From NCBI GenBank assembly GCA_038889235.1, contig JAWAHN010000001.1, positions 1,046,803-1,110,802 of the forward strand: 64,000 bases of DNA, written 5' to 3'. This stretch comes from Candidatus Jordarchaeales archaeon (GTDB lineage Archaea > Asgardarchaeota > Jordiarchaeia > Jordiarchaeales > Freyrarchaeaceae). The notes beneath the pieces were generated by a model. The model searched no databases, was not told the origin of the DNA, and was given only the letters and a program-made list of their open reading frames with translations. Of this stretch, positions 37,649-46,010 are shown in pieces (positions within the stretch are counted from its first letter, which is position 1; each line of letters begins with the position of its first letter). The translations under genes and the position numbers were made by a program.

Positions 37649-38827
37649 TTGACGTCGGCCAAAAGCGCTAAGTCCATCGGATATTACGGAATACTGTTCT
37701 TCGGCCTCATGAGCCTACTAGCAGACATCGTCTACGAAGGTGGGCGGAGCATAATACCGGAGCTTTTAAGAACGCTAGGTGCCTCCGCAGTCGTTGTTGG
37801 AGCCATAACAGGTCTAGGGGAGCTCATAGGATATGTTTTCCGCCTCCCAAGCGGGCTTCTAGCGGATCGAAGTGGCAAGTACTGGCCTTTCCTCGCCTTA
37901 GGATATGGCTGCATATTCTTCATACCTGCATTGTCTCTCACCGATAAATGGGAGCTGGTAGCACTTTTCATCCTCATGGAACGTTTTGGGAAGGCGGTGA
38001 GAACACCGTCAAGAGACGCCACTATATCGTTCATCGCTAGGGACATTGGCACCGGAAAAGCCTTTGGAATCCATGAAGTACTGGACCAGATAGGCGCGCT
38101 TATAGGACCAGTGCTCGTCTCGGTGGCTGTTGCATTATCGATGAACAACATCCGTTTATCACTTTCAACACTAGTGGTACCCGCCCTGGCGACAATGCTA
38201 GTGATATGCGTTGCTTACTTCAAACTTCGCAACACTATAGGCCTCCGTCCCCGCTACGAGGCTGCCCCTCAATTGCTGAAAACACTGGACAAGCGTTTCT
38301 GGATGTACAACCTGATAGCCGCGCTTAGCGTAGTTGGCTTCCTTCACTACTCTCTCATAGCTTACCGCGCTGGTGGGGTCATCGAGCCTTGGCTCATCCC
38401 CCTACTCTATGCGGCAGCTATGGGCGTTGACGCGTTGGCGGCTGGAGTTTTGGGGTTTGCATACGACCGCTTTAAGCTGAAGATTTTCTGGCTGATAATA
38501 CCTCTATCCGCTCTGCCAGCCGTTCTTTCTGTTAAAGGCAACGCCCTTCTCTTATCTCTTGCAATATTGATGTATGGTGTAGGAATAGGAGCTCAAGAAT
38601 CGATCTACAGATCTGTAATAGCCGACCTGTCACCCTTGGAGGCACGCGCAACGGCGTACGGTGTTTTCAACATGATCTATGGTTTTGCATGGCTGGCGGG
38701 CGGCTTCATTATGGGTTTAATGTACGACTTAAGCGCCGCTGTTGGACCACTGCTCGTCGCCATCTTCAGCGTCACCTGCCAACTAACTGCTGCCCTCGCC
38801 TTTTTCTTCCTGCTTAAGAAGTCCTAA
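37649..38827 (+). CDS. MFS transporter
   Basis: A 392-residue major facilitator protein with about 11-12 hydrophobic helices. The loop 2-3 motif (Arg-Leu-Pro-Ser-Gly-Leu-Leu-Ala-Asp-Arg-Ser-Gly-Lys) is the typical MFS signature and is repeated weakly in the second half (Leu-Gly-Phe-Ala-Tyr-Asp-Arg-Phe-Lys). Substrate unknown. TTG start with AAAGGGGG ahead. Convergent with top6A, 4-bp overlap. Confidence 0.82.
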   Translation: MTSAKSAKSIGYYGILFFGLMSLLADIVYEGGRSIIPELLRTLGASAVVVGAITGLGELIGYVFRLPSGLLADRSGKYWPFLALGYGCIFFIPALSLTDKWELVALFILMERFGKAVRTPSRDATISFIARDIGTGKAFGIHEVLDQIGALIGPVLVSVAVALSMNNIRLSLSTLVVPALATMLVICVAYFKLRNTIGLRPRYEAAPQLLKTLDKRFWMYNLIAALSVVGFLHYSLIAYRAGGVIEPWLIPLLYAAAMGVDALAAGVLGFAYDRFKLKIFWLIIPLSALPAVLSVKGNALLLSLAILMYGVGIGAQESIYRSVIADLSPLEARATAYGVFNMIYGFAWLAGGFIMGLMYDLSAAVGPLLVAIFSVTCQLTAALAFFFLLKKS

Positions 38828-39879
38828 AATGCCTTCTGGTCGAGCTTTTCAGGGAGATACTTGTCCGTCACGTAGCTTAGCCCGTGTACGCTCAAAGCCT
38901 GTTGCTCCGTTTTCTTCCCTTCTTCCTCAAACTTCTTAAGTTGCTTCCTCCAGAAAGGCGACTGGTACCTTGGATCGGCCATAAGCTCACCCAGCCTCTT
39001 CCAGTCCTTTTCGTTAAACTTTTCGTACGGAAGCCTGTACTCTTCTATATCTGTTGGAAGAACTCCTATCCACTCAGCGTCCGGTATGACTATGTTGTCG
39101 ACGTGGGCAGCGTTAGCTGAACCACTTATTATCACCATTGCTATGTGTGCCCCCCAAGGGTCGCCATCAGTAAACACGTAAACCGGTAAACCCAGTTCCC
39201 TTCTTATCCTATAGGCTAGGTGCCTCGCCAGCCTTGGTGCTTGCCCAGCTGTGTGAATCAGTAACGCCTTAAACTTCTTGTGGGCTTTCTCCTCTATTAG
39301 TCGCGTGAACATTCCTCCACTTTCAACCATAATTACCTTTTCAGCCCCACAGTCGCAGAACTCAGCTTCGGCTAGCGCTGGACCTATAGCTACTCCATCA
39401 GGGCTTGCCGTCAAGTTAAGCTTTGTTTTTTCGTATCCGGGAATGTTGTATCTTATTGTGAGGTCCCCGTATATTGTCGCCCTCTCTTCAGGAAAAATTC
39501 TCAGTTGCTCCCTTGAAACTCCAAGGAGAGCTTCTAGGTCTGCCACTATGCTGTCCGACTCTTGCTGATCTCTAAACTTCAACCCGTAAGACTCAGCCAT
39601 GTAGTACAAGTCTCTTAGCGTGGTACTCTTTCCCTCCTCTATGAGTCGCTTTGCAATCCAGGCGATCCAAAGGGTTTGCGTAAATACACGGAGGTGTTTC
39701 ATATTCGACACAGTCCTCCTCGCTTTAGCTTCGCCGAGAACAAACTTTCTCTCCTTCTCATCGTAAACTATGTTTGAGGACGCCCTGCTAGGTATATCTA
39801 AGAACGGCATCTCTCCACGTTCAAGCTGGGCACAGATACCCTCCCCTAGGGCTGCTAACTTAAGCAAGACGTTATTCAA
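38824..39879 (-). CDS. top6A: DNA topoisomerase VI subunit A
   Basis: Spo11-like strand-cleaving subunit of type IIB topoisomerase. The catalytic Tyr is in Leu-Arg-Asp-Leu-Tyr-Tyr-Met near residue 92; the TOPRIM metal motifs are Val-Glu-Ser-Gly-Gly-Met-Phe and Thr-Asp-Gly-Asp-Pro-Trp-Gly. The frame extends to 39966, but a GGGAGGGGA Shine-Dalgarno places the start at the TTG at 39879, overlapping the top6B stop by 8 bp. Confidence 0.95.
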   Translation of the reverse strand: MNNVLLKLAALGEGICAQLERGEMPFLDIPSRASSNIVYDEKERKFVLGEAKARRTVSNMKHLRVFTQTLWIAWIAKRLIEEGKSTTLRDLYYMAESYGLKFRDQQESDSIVADLEALLGVSREQLRIFPEERATIYGDLTIRYNIPGYEKTKLNLTASPDGVAIGPALAEAEFCDCGAEKVIMVESGGMFTRLIEEKAHKKFKALLIHTAGQAPRLARHLAYRIRRELGLPVYVFTDGDPWGAHIAMVIISGSANAAHVDNIVIPDAEWIGVLPTDIEEYRLPYEKFNEKDWKRLGELMADPRYQSPFWRKQLKKFEEEGKKTEQQALSVHGLSYVTDKYLPEKLDQKAF

Positions 39880-41368
39880 ACCGTCCCCTCCCCGAGATTT
39901 TTTCGATAATCGGGGTGATGTCCGGCTCCTTCTGTCTACCCGCGAGCTCAGCGGCAAATCTAGCAATCTTAGGGAGATACTTGTTGTACACGTTAACCCT
40001 CTGGTTCATCTTTTCATGGCAAGCCCTCCCTGTCAGATATGCCTTCAACCGTCTACAGCACTCTTTTAAGGCCAACTCGATTTCCCTCTCAATTTCTGGA
40101 ACATCGGCAATGCATTCTTTCCCCGCGGTCTTGAATGGAACCTTCGTCGAGCATACGTGAGTGAAGACCGCTAGGGGCTGCGCTCGGTCGAATAGATAGT
40201 TACCCCAGTTAAATCTTTTAACAACGTCCATGGAAACGTCGCTGTGAGCGTCATAAAGGAGTGGTATCTTGTTCGCAAATCTGAAAAGGGCAACCTCCCC
40301 ATCAATTCCCTTACACCCGTACGCCACGGCGACCTCCACTATAAACGGGTGTCCAGAGTACGCGGATGGCGGCCTCTGACACACTGCGACGAACTCAGGG
40401 TTGAAGACTTTCACGATAGCTTTCTTCAAGGATTCCTCGCCTATAGGCGAAAGACACCTGGCGTCTGGAGGGGGAAAATCGTATTTCTTCATAGCCTCCC
40501 ATAGCTCTACTATGTCGCTGTTCGTGAGCGACGAAACAGGTTGATGTGGACTAAACCCAGCGAACTCTAGGAACTTTTTAGCAGTAGCCTGGCCGACCCT
40601 CTGGAAGTTTGCAACCATGAACGCGAGGAGGTTTTTTCCCTCACTTTTCCTAAGAAGCCTTCTCAGCATTTCTATATCTACTCCGTGAGGGTGAGGTAGC
40701 ACCTCTACAGGTGGGCTAGACATCTTGTCCTCGCTTCTCCCGAACACGTAGACGTTTCCCGTGGGGTCGGTGAACTCTATTTCAGCGTACGGAGAAGATA
40801 TACTCGTCAGCTTGAAATACTCAAGAATCTTTTTCTCAGCCCTAGAGTAGTCACCCTCAAAGCACAACTCCACAACTGTCCCATGCCATCCTTCCTTGTT
40901 CGAGAAGCGCTTTCGCCCCTCCACTATAGGCGTATTTCTTTCAATATCTATCCTGAGCTTCACTTCGAATATGTCTCCCCCGTCACTCACGAGTATCTTT
41001 GCAGGCTCACCCGTTGTGACTTGGCTGTAAAGTAGCGCCATGGAAATTCCTAAGCCAAAAACCCCCCTACTTTGCTTAATCCCAAACTTAGAACCATAAA
41101 GAAACTTTCCAAAAGCGTATGAGACTTCTTCTGGTGGGACCCCCAATCCGTTGTCTTCAACCCTCAAATGGTATGCTTTCCCCTCAAAGTTGCTAATAGC
41201 AACCTTAATGTTTGGAAGAATTCCAGCCTCCTCGCATGCATCCAAACTGTTCTCCACAGCTTCACGAACGATCATGTAAGTTGCACGTGAGGGGTTAGAG
41301 AAGCCTGCAAGCTCCCTGTGTTTATAGAAAAAGTCTGAGACACTGATTTCCCCAAACACCGGTTTCAT
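39872..41368 (-). CDS. top6B: DNA topoisomerase VI subunit B
   Basis: ATP-driven clamp subunit of Topo VI. GHKL motifs: Glu-Asn-Ser-Leu-Asp-Ala (~37), Asp-Asn-Gly-Leu-Gly-Val-Pro (~73), Gly-Val-Phe-Gly-Leu-Gly-Ile-Ser (~102). The helix-two-turn-helix and transducer regions follow, with the conserved Lys-rich transducer signature less clear by eye. 498 residues is near the usual length. Operon with top6A. Confidence 0.95.
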   Translation of the reverse strand: MKPVFGEISVSDFFYKHRELAGFSNPSRATYMIVREAVENSLDACEEAGILPNIKVAISNFEGKAYHLRVEDNGLGVPPEEVSYAFGKFLYGSKFGIKQSRGVFGLGISMALLYSQVTTGEPAKILVSDGGDIFEVKLRIDIERNTPIVEGRKRFSNKEGWHGTVVELCFEGDYSRAEKKILEYFKLTSISSPYAEIEFTDPTGNVYVFGRSEDKMSSPPVEVLPHPHGVDIEMLRRLLRKSEGKNLLAFMVANFQRVGQATAKKFLEFAGFSPHQPVSSLTNSDIVELWEAMKKYDFPPPDARCLSPIGEESLKKAIVKVFNPEFVAVCQRPPSAYSGHPFIVEVAVAYGCKGIDGEVALFRFANKIPLLYDAHSDVSMDVVKRFNWGNYLFDRAQPLAVFTHVCSTKVPFKTAGKECIADVPEIEREIELALKECCRRLKAYLTGRACHEKMNQRVNVYNKYLPKIARFAAELAGRQKEPDITPIIEKISGRGRFE

Positions 41369-41479
41369 GTTTTAATCTTCGCTGTAAAGGCTTTTCTACG
41401 ATGGTAATACAAACATAAATACCAAAGTAATACGCCGCACCGCTGGGGTATTAGAGCAACCGAGCTCCGTAAGAAAACG

Positions 41480-41487
41480 TTTTAATA
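41480..41487 (+). promoter_or_regulatory. TATA box for tRNA-Ala
   Basis: TTTTAATA about 32-39 bases before the tRNA-Ala 5' end, a standard archaeal spacing. Confidence 0.5.
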
Positions 41488-41518
41488 GGGGCGTTTTCTC
41501 GAGTGTTTAGTAGGAAGT

Positions 41519-41608
41519 GGGCCCCTAGCTCAGCCTGGTAGAGCTTAGAGCGCTAAAAGCACCCGGTTTGCACCCGGGAGGCCGCGGGTTCAAATCCCGC
41601 GGGGTCCA
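41519..41608 (+). tRNA. tRNA-Ala(TGC) with one non-canonical intron
   Basis: Acceptor GGGCCCC (41519-41525) pairs with GGGGTCC (41601-41607); A73 at 41608 followed by an encoded CCA. Anticodon TGC at 41569-41571 between CCCGG and CCGGG. A 16-nt insert (about 41545-41560) lies between the D-arm and anticodon stem, the same region as in tRNA-Val. Removal leaves 74 nt. The convergent methyltransferase gene ends inside the tRNA's T-arm. Confidence 0.9.
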
Positions 41609-42456
41609 CCACCTTCTTTTACACCAATAAACCTCCATAACGGGGTAAACCATTTTAGGAAGAAGTGTTTTGCGTAAACTTCCACCAGTCCTGGAAAGTA
41701 CTTAGCTAGGATCCTTCTCACCTTGGAGGAAAGTTTTCTGCCCTGCGGCTCGTAGAACGCTTTAAGCTTCATGCTTAACTCAACGGAGTAGAGTTTTATT
41801 CCAAGCTTCCTGAAGCGCTCCACGAGCCCGGTGAACGTCGGCTGGTAGGGGACGTTGTCGTGCACCGCTCTTCTAGCCGCTCTAACGTACGCGTCAGCCA
41901 GCTTCTTTGGCATGAGTGATTGAAGGGGGAGGCCGTAGTGTCCGTCTCTGGCGACAATTAAGGGTGCAATCCTATTAGGGCAAGTTACGTAAAGGATCCC
42001 GCCGCGTTTAAGGGTTCTACTTATTTCTTCAGAGCATTTCCCAGCCTCCTTCACGTGTTCTATCACGTCATTGCATATTACTAGGTCGAACACTTCGTCT
42101 CTAAAGGGCATACTAGTCCCACTTGCCAGTATGGTGTCCACCTCTACACCGTTATCCTTCGCCCAGGAACGCGCAATTCTGGGATAGTGTTTCTCCACGT
42201 CTAAGCCGACCACCCTAGCGCCCTTAAGGGAGAACGCTATCGAAATACCTCCTGAGCCGAGGCCCAAATCGAGTGCCAGCCTACCCTTAACGCGAATGCC
42301 TGCATAGCTAAGCAGCCCTATTATCTCGTTCCCCCTCTCCACTCCCCTGAAAGTATATTCGGTGTACGGCCGGTAGAGGAAGTGCTCCTTAGGGAGGAAG
42401 GGCGTCACAAATTCTTCCCATAATTTCATGGTTTCCTCGCTAACTTTGATCTTCAT
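41590..42456 (-). CDS. class I SAM-dependent methyltransferase
   Basis: Rossmann-type methyltransferase. Motif I Leu-Asp-Leu-Gly-Leu-Gly-Ser-Gly-Gly is near residue 62, the acidic Val-Gly-Leu-Asp-Val near 83 and Leu-Val-Ile-Cys-Asn-Asp-Val-Ile-Glu-His near 127, as in SAM enzymes acting on small molecules, lipids or sugars. The ATG at 42456 has a strong AAAGGGGG Shine-Dalgarno; the longer frame to 42540 lacks one. The last codons and stop overlap tRNA-Ala by 19 bp in antisense. Substrate unknown. Confidence 0.82.
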   Translation of the reverse strand: MKIKVSEETMKLWEEFVTPFLPKEHFLYRPYTEYTFRGVERGNEIIGLLSYAGIRVKGRLALDLGLGSGGISIAFSLKGARVVGLDVEKHYPRIARSWAKDNGVEVDTILASGTSMPFRDEVFDLVICNDVIEHVKEAGKCSEEISRTLKRGGILYVTCPNRIAPLIVARDGHYGLPLQSLMPKKLADAYVRAARRAVHDNVPYQPTFTGLVERFRKLGIKLYSVELSMKLKAFYEPQGRKLSSKVRRILAKYFPGLVEVYAKHFFLKWFTPLWRFIGVKEGGGPRGI

Positions 42457-42508
42457 AGCGACCCCCTTTAAGAAGCGTGCTCCTTCAACAATAAAAAATC
42501 TCCGTCCA

Positions 42509-43543
42509 CTAAGCGCTACCTCGAGTGCTACCGCGTGCAACTGGATTCCTGAGCGCCATCCACAGCTCCTCTATAATCTCTTCTCCGACATCAACGCTTC
42601 CCCCCTCCCTGATAATCACCCTACCCCTCTCGGTAACTTCCCCTATTACACTCCATCGGACACCCAGCCCATCGAGCACCTTAGCCGCCTTCTCAACATC
42701 CTCCCTTGCAACCGTTGCCAATAAGACCCCGCTTGAGATAAGCCTGAGAGGGTTAACCGAAAGCACCTCACATATCCTTCTTGTCTCGTCAGCAACAGGG
42801 ATCTTCCTTTCGTCAACCCGGAACCCTGATCTCGAAGCAATTGAAAGCTCGATTAAGCCTCCTATAACTCCCCCTTCTGTCGGGTCATGCATGGCTGTCA
42901 CATTACACCCCTTGCAGAGGGCGAGGGCCTCACGTACCACGCTCAATTCCTTTGAAAACACCTTAGCCCTCTCAAGTAAATCCACACCCAGAACCTCGCG
43001 TAGCTCATCATACCTTTCCCGCGCAAGGATGGAAGCCCCCTCAAGCCCTGCATGCTTGGTAACGATGATCACGTCACCAGGCTTAGCGCCACCCGTAGTC
43101 ACAACTTTACCCCTTTCAGCCTCACCAACCATCGTACCGCAGACTATCGGTTGCTCCAGGTAAGGGGTAACCTCAGTGTGTCCGCCAACTATAGAGACCC
43201 CAAGTTCCCTAGCCGCAACATCAGCCCCTTGCATAATCTCCTCAAGCAGCTCCTCATCAGCCCCCCTTGGGAGAAGTACGGTTAAAGTTAGAAAGAGCGG
43301 CGTAGCCCCCCTGACGGCGATGTCGTTAGCGTTAACATGAACAGCGTACCATCCGACATCCATACTGGCCCCCGTTATAGGGTCAGAAGATATAACCATA
43401 ACTCTGTCGCCCGCATCAATAACGGCCGCATCCTCTCCAACAGCGGGTCCAAGAACCACACGCTTGCTCTCAGCTCCACGATACCTGAAAACAACTCTCT
43501 CCAAGACATCAATTGGAACCTTACCGATGGGAAGAACATTCAA
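42509..43543 (-). CDS. AIR synthase-related protein (HypE-like)
   Basis: Member of the PurM/HypE/ThiL/SelD ATP-binding fold. It has Gly-Glu-Asp-Ala-Ala-Val-Ile near residue 36, Asn-Ala-Asn-Asp-Ile-Ala-Val-Arg-Gly-Ala near 72, Gly-Gly-His-Thr-Glu-Val-Thr near 118 and His-Asp-Pro-Thr-Glu-Gly-Gly near 217. It is closest in layout to HypE-type archaeal proteins, but the C-terminal Cys-bearing tail of true HypE is absent (it ends Arg-Gly-Ser-Thr-Arg-Gly-Ser-Ala), so hydrogenase maturation is not supported. Function open. Confidence 0.78.
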   Translation of the reverse strand: MNVLPIGKVPIDVLERVVFRYRGAESKRVVLGPAVGEDAAVIDAGDRVMVISSDPITGASMDVGWYAVHVNANDIAVRGATPLFLTLTVLLPRGADEELLEEIMQGADVAARELGVSIVGGHTEVTPYLEQPIVCGTMVGEAERGKVVTTGGAKPGDVIIVTKHAGLEGASILARERYDELREVLGVDLLERAKVFSKELSVVREALALCKGCNVTAMHDPTEGGVIGGLIELSIASRSGFRVDERKIPVADETRRICEVLSVNPLRLISSGVLLATVAREDVEKAAKVLDGLGVRWSVIGEVTERGRVIIREGGSVDVGEEIIEELWMALRNPVARGSTRGSA

Positions 43544-43619
43544 CCCTAAAACCCTCCGGCTGCAAAAATAGTCTCGTATCGAAAGCTTTTAAAACTAAAC
43601 ATATAAACTTAAATACTGA

Positions 43620-43730
43620 GCGACCGTGGTCTAGCCAACTCTGGCTCTAGAATGGTCTAGGACCCAGGCCCCCCAAGCCTGTGACCCGGGAGGCACATGA
43701 AGCCCGGGAATTCAAATCCCGGCGGTCGCA
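43620..43730 (+). tRNA. tRNA-Gly(CCC) with two non-canonical introns
   Basis: Acceptor GCGACCG (43620-43626) pairs with CGGTCGC (43723-43729); A73 at 43730 followed by an encoded CCA. The D-arm region is 35 nt rather than the usual ~19, so a ~16-nt insert is likely there, with an AGCCA/TGGCT hairpin. The anticodon loop is CCCCCAA, anticodon CCC at 43672-43674, with C instead of U at position 33. A ~20-nt insert (about 43691-43710) separates T-stem CCGGG from the TTCAAAT loop, flanked by direct repeats CCCGGGA. Removing both leaves 75 nt. TATA-like TTTTAAAA at ~43587-43594. Confidence 0.83.
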
Positions 43731-43897
43731 CCACAAATTTTTCCCAACAATTTTTTCTCCACTGAATCCCTGTTTTTGCCATTTAGAGAAATCCTTATAT
43801 TGTTAGATGTCTTTTAGTTCTCGGCACAAGTGTTTTCTTGAAAATTGAAGTGTAGTTAAGTAAACTTCACTGATAATTTGGTGTGATGGTGATTTGA

Positions 43898-44899
43898 TTG
43901 GATGCTGTCTGTGTGAGGACGCCTGCCCGCCTCCATTTTACCTTAATAGATTTGAACGGTTCTCTTGGTAGAGTGGATGGTGGGATAGGCGTTGCAATAG
44001 ATAGACCTAACGTTGTTTTGAGGGCAACTTTGTCTGATAGTTTTGAAGTGTACGGGCAGAAAAGGGATCTAGTTGAAGAGATACTCTGGAGAGTAGCTAG
44101 GACCTTTAACATTAACCCGAGGGTTAAAGTGGAGGTCTTAAAGATCATCCCGGAACATGTTGGTTTGGGCTCTAAAACTCAGCTTTCGCTCGCAGTTGCT
44201 AAAGCTTTTTCCTTGCTTTTCAACTTGGACTGCAACGTGCGGCGTTTGGCTATGATAACTGGAAGGGGTGGAACGTCAGGTATAGGTGTTGCGGCCTTCG
44301 AAAAGGGGGGCTTTATCCTAGACGGGGGGCATAGCTTCGGGAAGGGGAAGCAGAAAGAGAAGTTTCTCCCCTCATCAGCATCCACTGCCCCGCCGGCACC
44401 AGTGCTGGTGAGGTACGACATGCCAGAGGACTGGCTTTTCGTGGTGGCAATTCCAGCAGTGGAGAAGGGGGCGCACGGCACTAAGGAAGTGAGTATTTTC
44501 GAGAAGTTTTGCCCCATTCCGAGGGACGAAGTGGAAGCTATTTGCCGCCTCGTTTTAATGAAAATACTCCCTGCGGTAGTTGAAAGAGACTTGTCGTCTT
44601 TCGGCGAGGGGTTGACTGAGGTCCAAAAGCTTGGTTTCAAAAAACTTGAAATCTCACTTCAACACCCGATAGTAAGAGAGCTCATTCAGGCGATGTTGAA
44701 ATGGGGGGCTGCCGGAGCAGGAATGAGCTCATTTGGCCCCGCAGTTTTCGGTGTTGTCGAGGGAAAAAGAGCTGCAGAGTCCCTACTTTCGGAGGTTGAA
44801 AAATACCTGGCGCCTATAGGCGGAGAGTGCTTCATAGCTAAGGTTAATAATACTGGAGCCCAAGTTTCCAGAGAGGCGGTTATAGCTGTTCAAAGTTGA
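43898..44899 (+). CDS. beta-ribofuranosylaminobenzene 5'-phosphate synthase
   Basis: Condenses 4-hydroxybenzoate (or 4-aminobenzoate) with PRPP, the first committed step of the methanopterin side chain. GHMP-kinase-superfamily fold: N-terminal Arg-Thr-Pro-Ala-Arg-Leu-His-Phe-Thr-Leu, Gly-Gly-Ile-Gly-Val-Ala-Ile-Asp near 28, Pro-Glu-His-Val-Gly-Leu-Gly-Ser near 86, and Gly-Arg-Gly-Gly-Thr-Ser-Gly-Ile-Gly near 124. TTG start after GGTGAT. First gene of the pterin cluster. Confidence 0.9.
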   Translation: MDAVCVRTPARLHFTLIDLNGSLGRVDGGIGVAIDRPNVVLRATLSDSFEVYGQKRDLVEEILWRVARTFNINPRVKVEVLKIIPEHVGLGSKTQLSLAVAKAFSLLFNLDCNVRRLAMITGRGGTSGIGVAAFEKGGFILDGGHSFGKGKQKEKFLPSSASTAPPAPVLVRYDMPEDWLFVVAIPAVEKGAHGTKEVSIFEKFCPIPRDEVEAICRLVLMKILPAVVERDLSSFGEGLTEVQKLGFKKLEISLQHPIVRELIQAMLKWGAAGAGMSSFGPAVFGVVEGKRAAESLLSEVEKYLAPIGGECFIAKVNNTGAQVSREAVIAVQS

Positions 44900-44930
44900 A
44901 GTCTTCCATTGCCTTCCCGGGGGAAAGCTG

Positions 44931-46010
44931 TTGGTTCGCGTGTGTGGCATAGATCCGGGTACTGGTTCGTGGGATATCGTCGGCCTAGATGATGAAGACT
45001 TGGTTCTGGACACTTCAATACCTACCAGAGAGGTTTTGGAGAACCCTTCCCGCATTGTGAAGATTGTCAAGTCAATGGGCTCATTGGATTTGCTCGTAGC
45101 CCCGAGCGGCTACGGTCTGCCACTCGTAAAGCTCAGTGAGCTAAACGAAAAACACTTTTTTCTCCTAACGCTGAAAAAGGAGAGGGAGACACAAGTCGTA
45201 GGGTTGGAGCAGGTTTTGCGTCTTCTAATAAATGAAGGCTTTGAAGGCTACGTTATACCTGGAGTTAAACATCTCCCGTCCATCCCACCCCACAGGAAAG
45301 TTAACAAGATAGATATGGGGACATCCGACAAGCTTTGCAGCGTAGCTCTAGCCCTCTGGGAGTCCGCTAACGACAACAATGCAGACTATAGTGACATCTC
45401 GTTTATCCTGGTGGAAATGGGGGGAGGGTTTACCTCAGTAATAGGGGTAGAACGGGGAAAAATAGTGGACGCCATAGGAGGAGCTGAAGGGTGTATGGGC
45501 TTCATGGCGTGTGGCTGCATGGACGCAGAAGTAGCATACTTGCTGGGCGGCTTTGAAAAAAAGCTGATCTATACCGGTGGGGCAGTCTACATAGCTGGAT
45601 ACGAAGGAATCACCCCTGAAGAGTTTGCCCTCATGGCGGACAGGGATGAACGCTTCAAGCTCGCTTGGGACGCCCTTATCGAGGGAACGGTGAAAGACGT
45701 GATGTCTGTGAGCGCCTCATTAGAGCACTTCGACACAATACTTCTTTCAGGACGCCTCTCAAGGGTCGAAAAGATCAGAAACGAGTTGGAAAAGCGTCTC
45801 TCACGTTTCGCTCCAACGCGGAGAGTTAGGGGCTTCGCTAGAATAGCCAAGGAAGCAGCCCAGGGCGCCGCGCTCATAGCTAACGGGTTAGCGGGAGGAA
45901 GCTGCGAGCCCCTTGTTGAGAGCCTAGGAATAAGAAAGGCTAGTGGTTCCGTGTTGGACTACGTTTACTTTGACAAGATACGCGAGCTGAGGAGGAAGCT
46001 TGGTGCTTAG
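44931..46010 (+). CDS. DUF1464 family ASKHA-fold protein
   Basis: DUF1464 is an uncharacterised archaeal family with an actin/Hsp70/sugar-kinase-like fold. The N-terminal phosphate loop reads Gly-Ile-Asp-Pro-Gly-Thr-Gly-Ser-Trp-Asp (~6-15), and a second Gly-rich loop is at Val-Glu-Met-Gly-Gly-Gly-Phe-Thr-Ser (~162). The third adenosine-type motif is Leu-Leu-Ser-Gly-Arg-Leu (~270). It sits between RFA-P synthase and the DmrX-like gene with an 11-bp downstream overlap, which ties it to pterin metabolism. Confidence 0.8.
   Translation: MVRVCGIDPGTGSWDIVGLDDEDLVLDTSIPTREVLENPSRIVKIVKSMGSLDLLVAPSGYGLPLVKLSELNEKHFFLLTLKKERETQVVGLEQVLRLLINEGFEGYVIPGVKHLPSIPPHRKVNKIDMGTSDKLCSVALALWESANDNNADYSDISFILVEMGGGFTSVIGVERGKIVDAIGGAEGCMGFMACGCMDAEVAYLLGGFEKKLIYTGGAVYIAGYEGITPEEFALMADRDERFKLAWDALIEGTVKDVMSVSASLEHFDTILLSGRLSRVEKIRNELEKRLSRFAPTRRVRGFARIAKEAAQGAALIANGLAGGSCEPLVESLGIRKASGSVLDYVYFDKIRELRRKLGA

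Noticed and set aside
42509-43543. True HypE hydrogenase maturation protein
   Set aside because: The C-terminal cysteine motif needed for cyanide ligand synthesis is missing and no other hyp genes are nearby.
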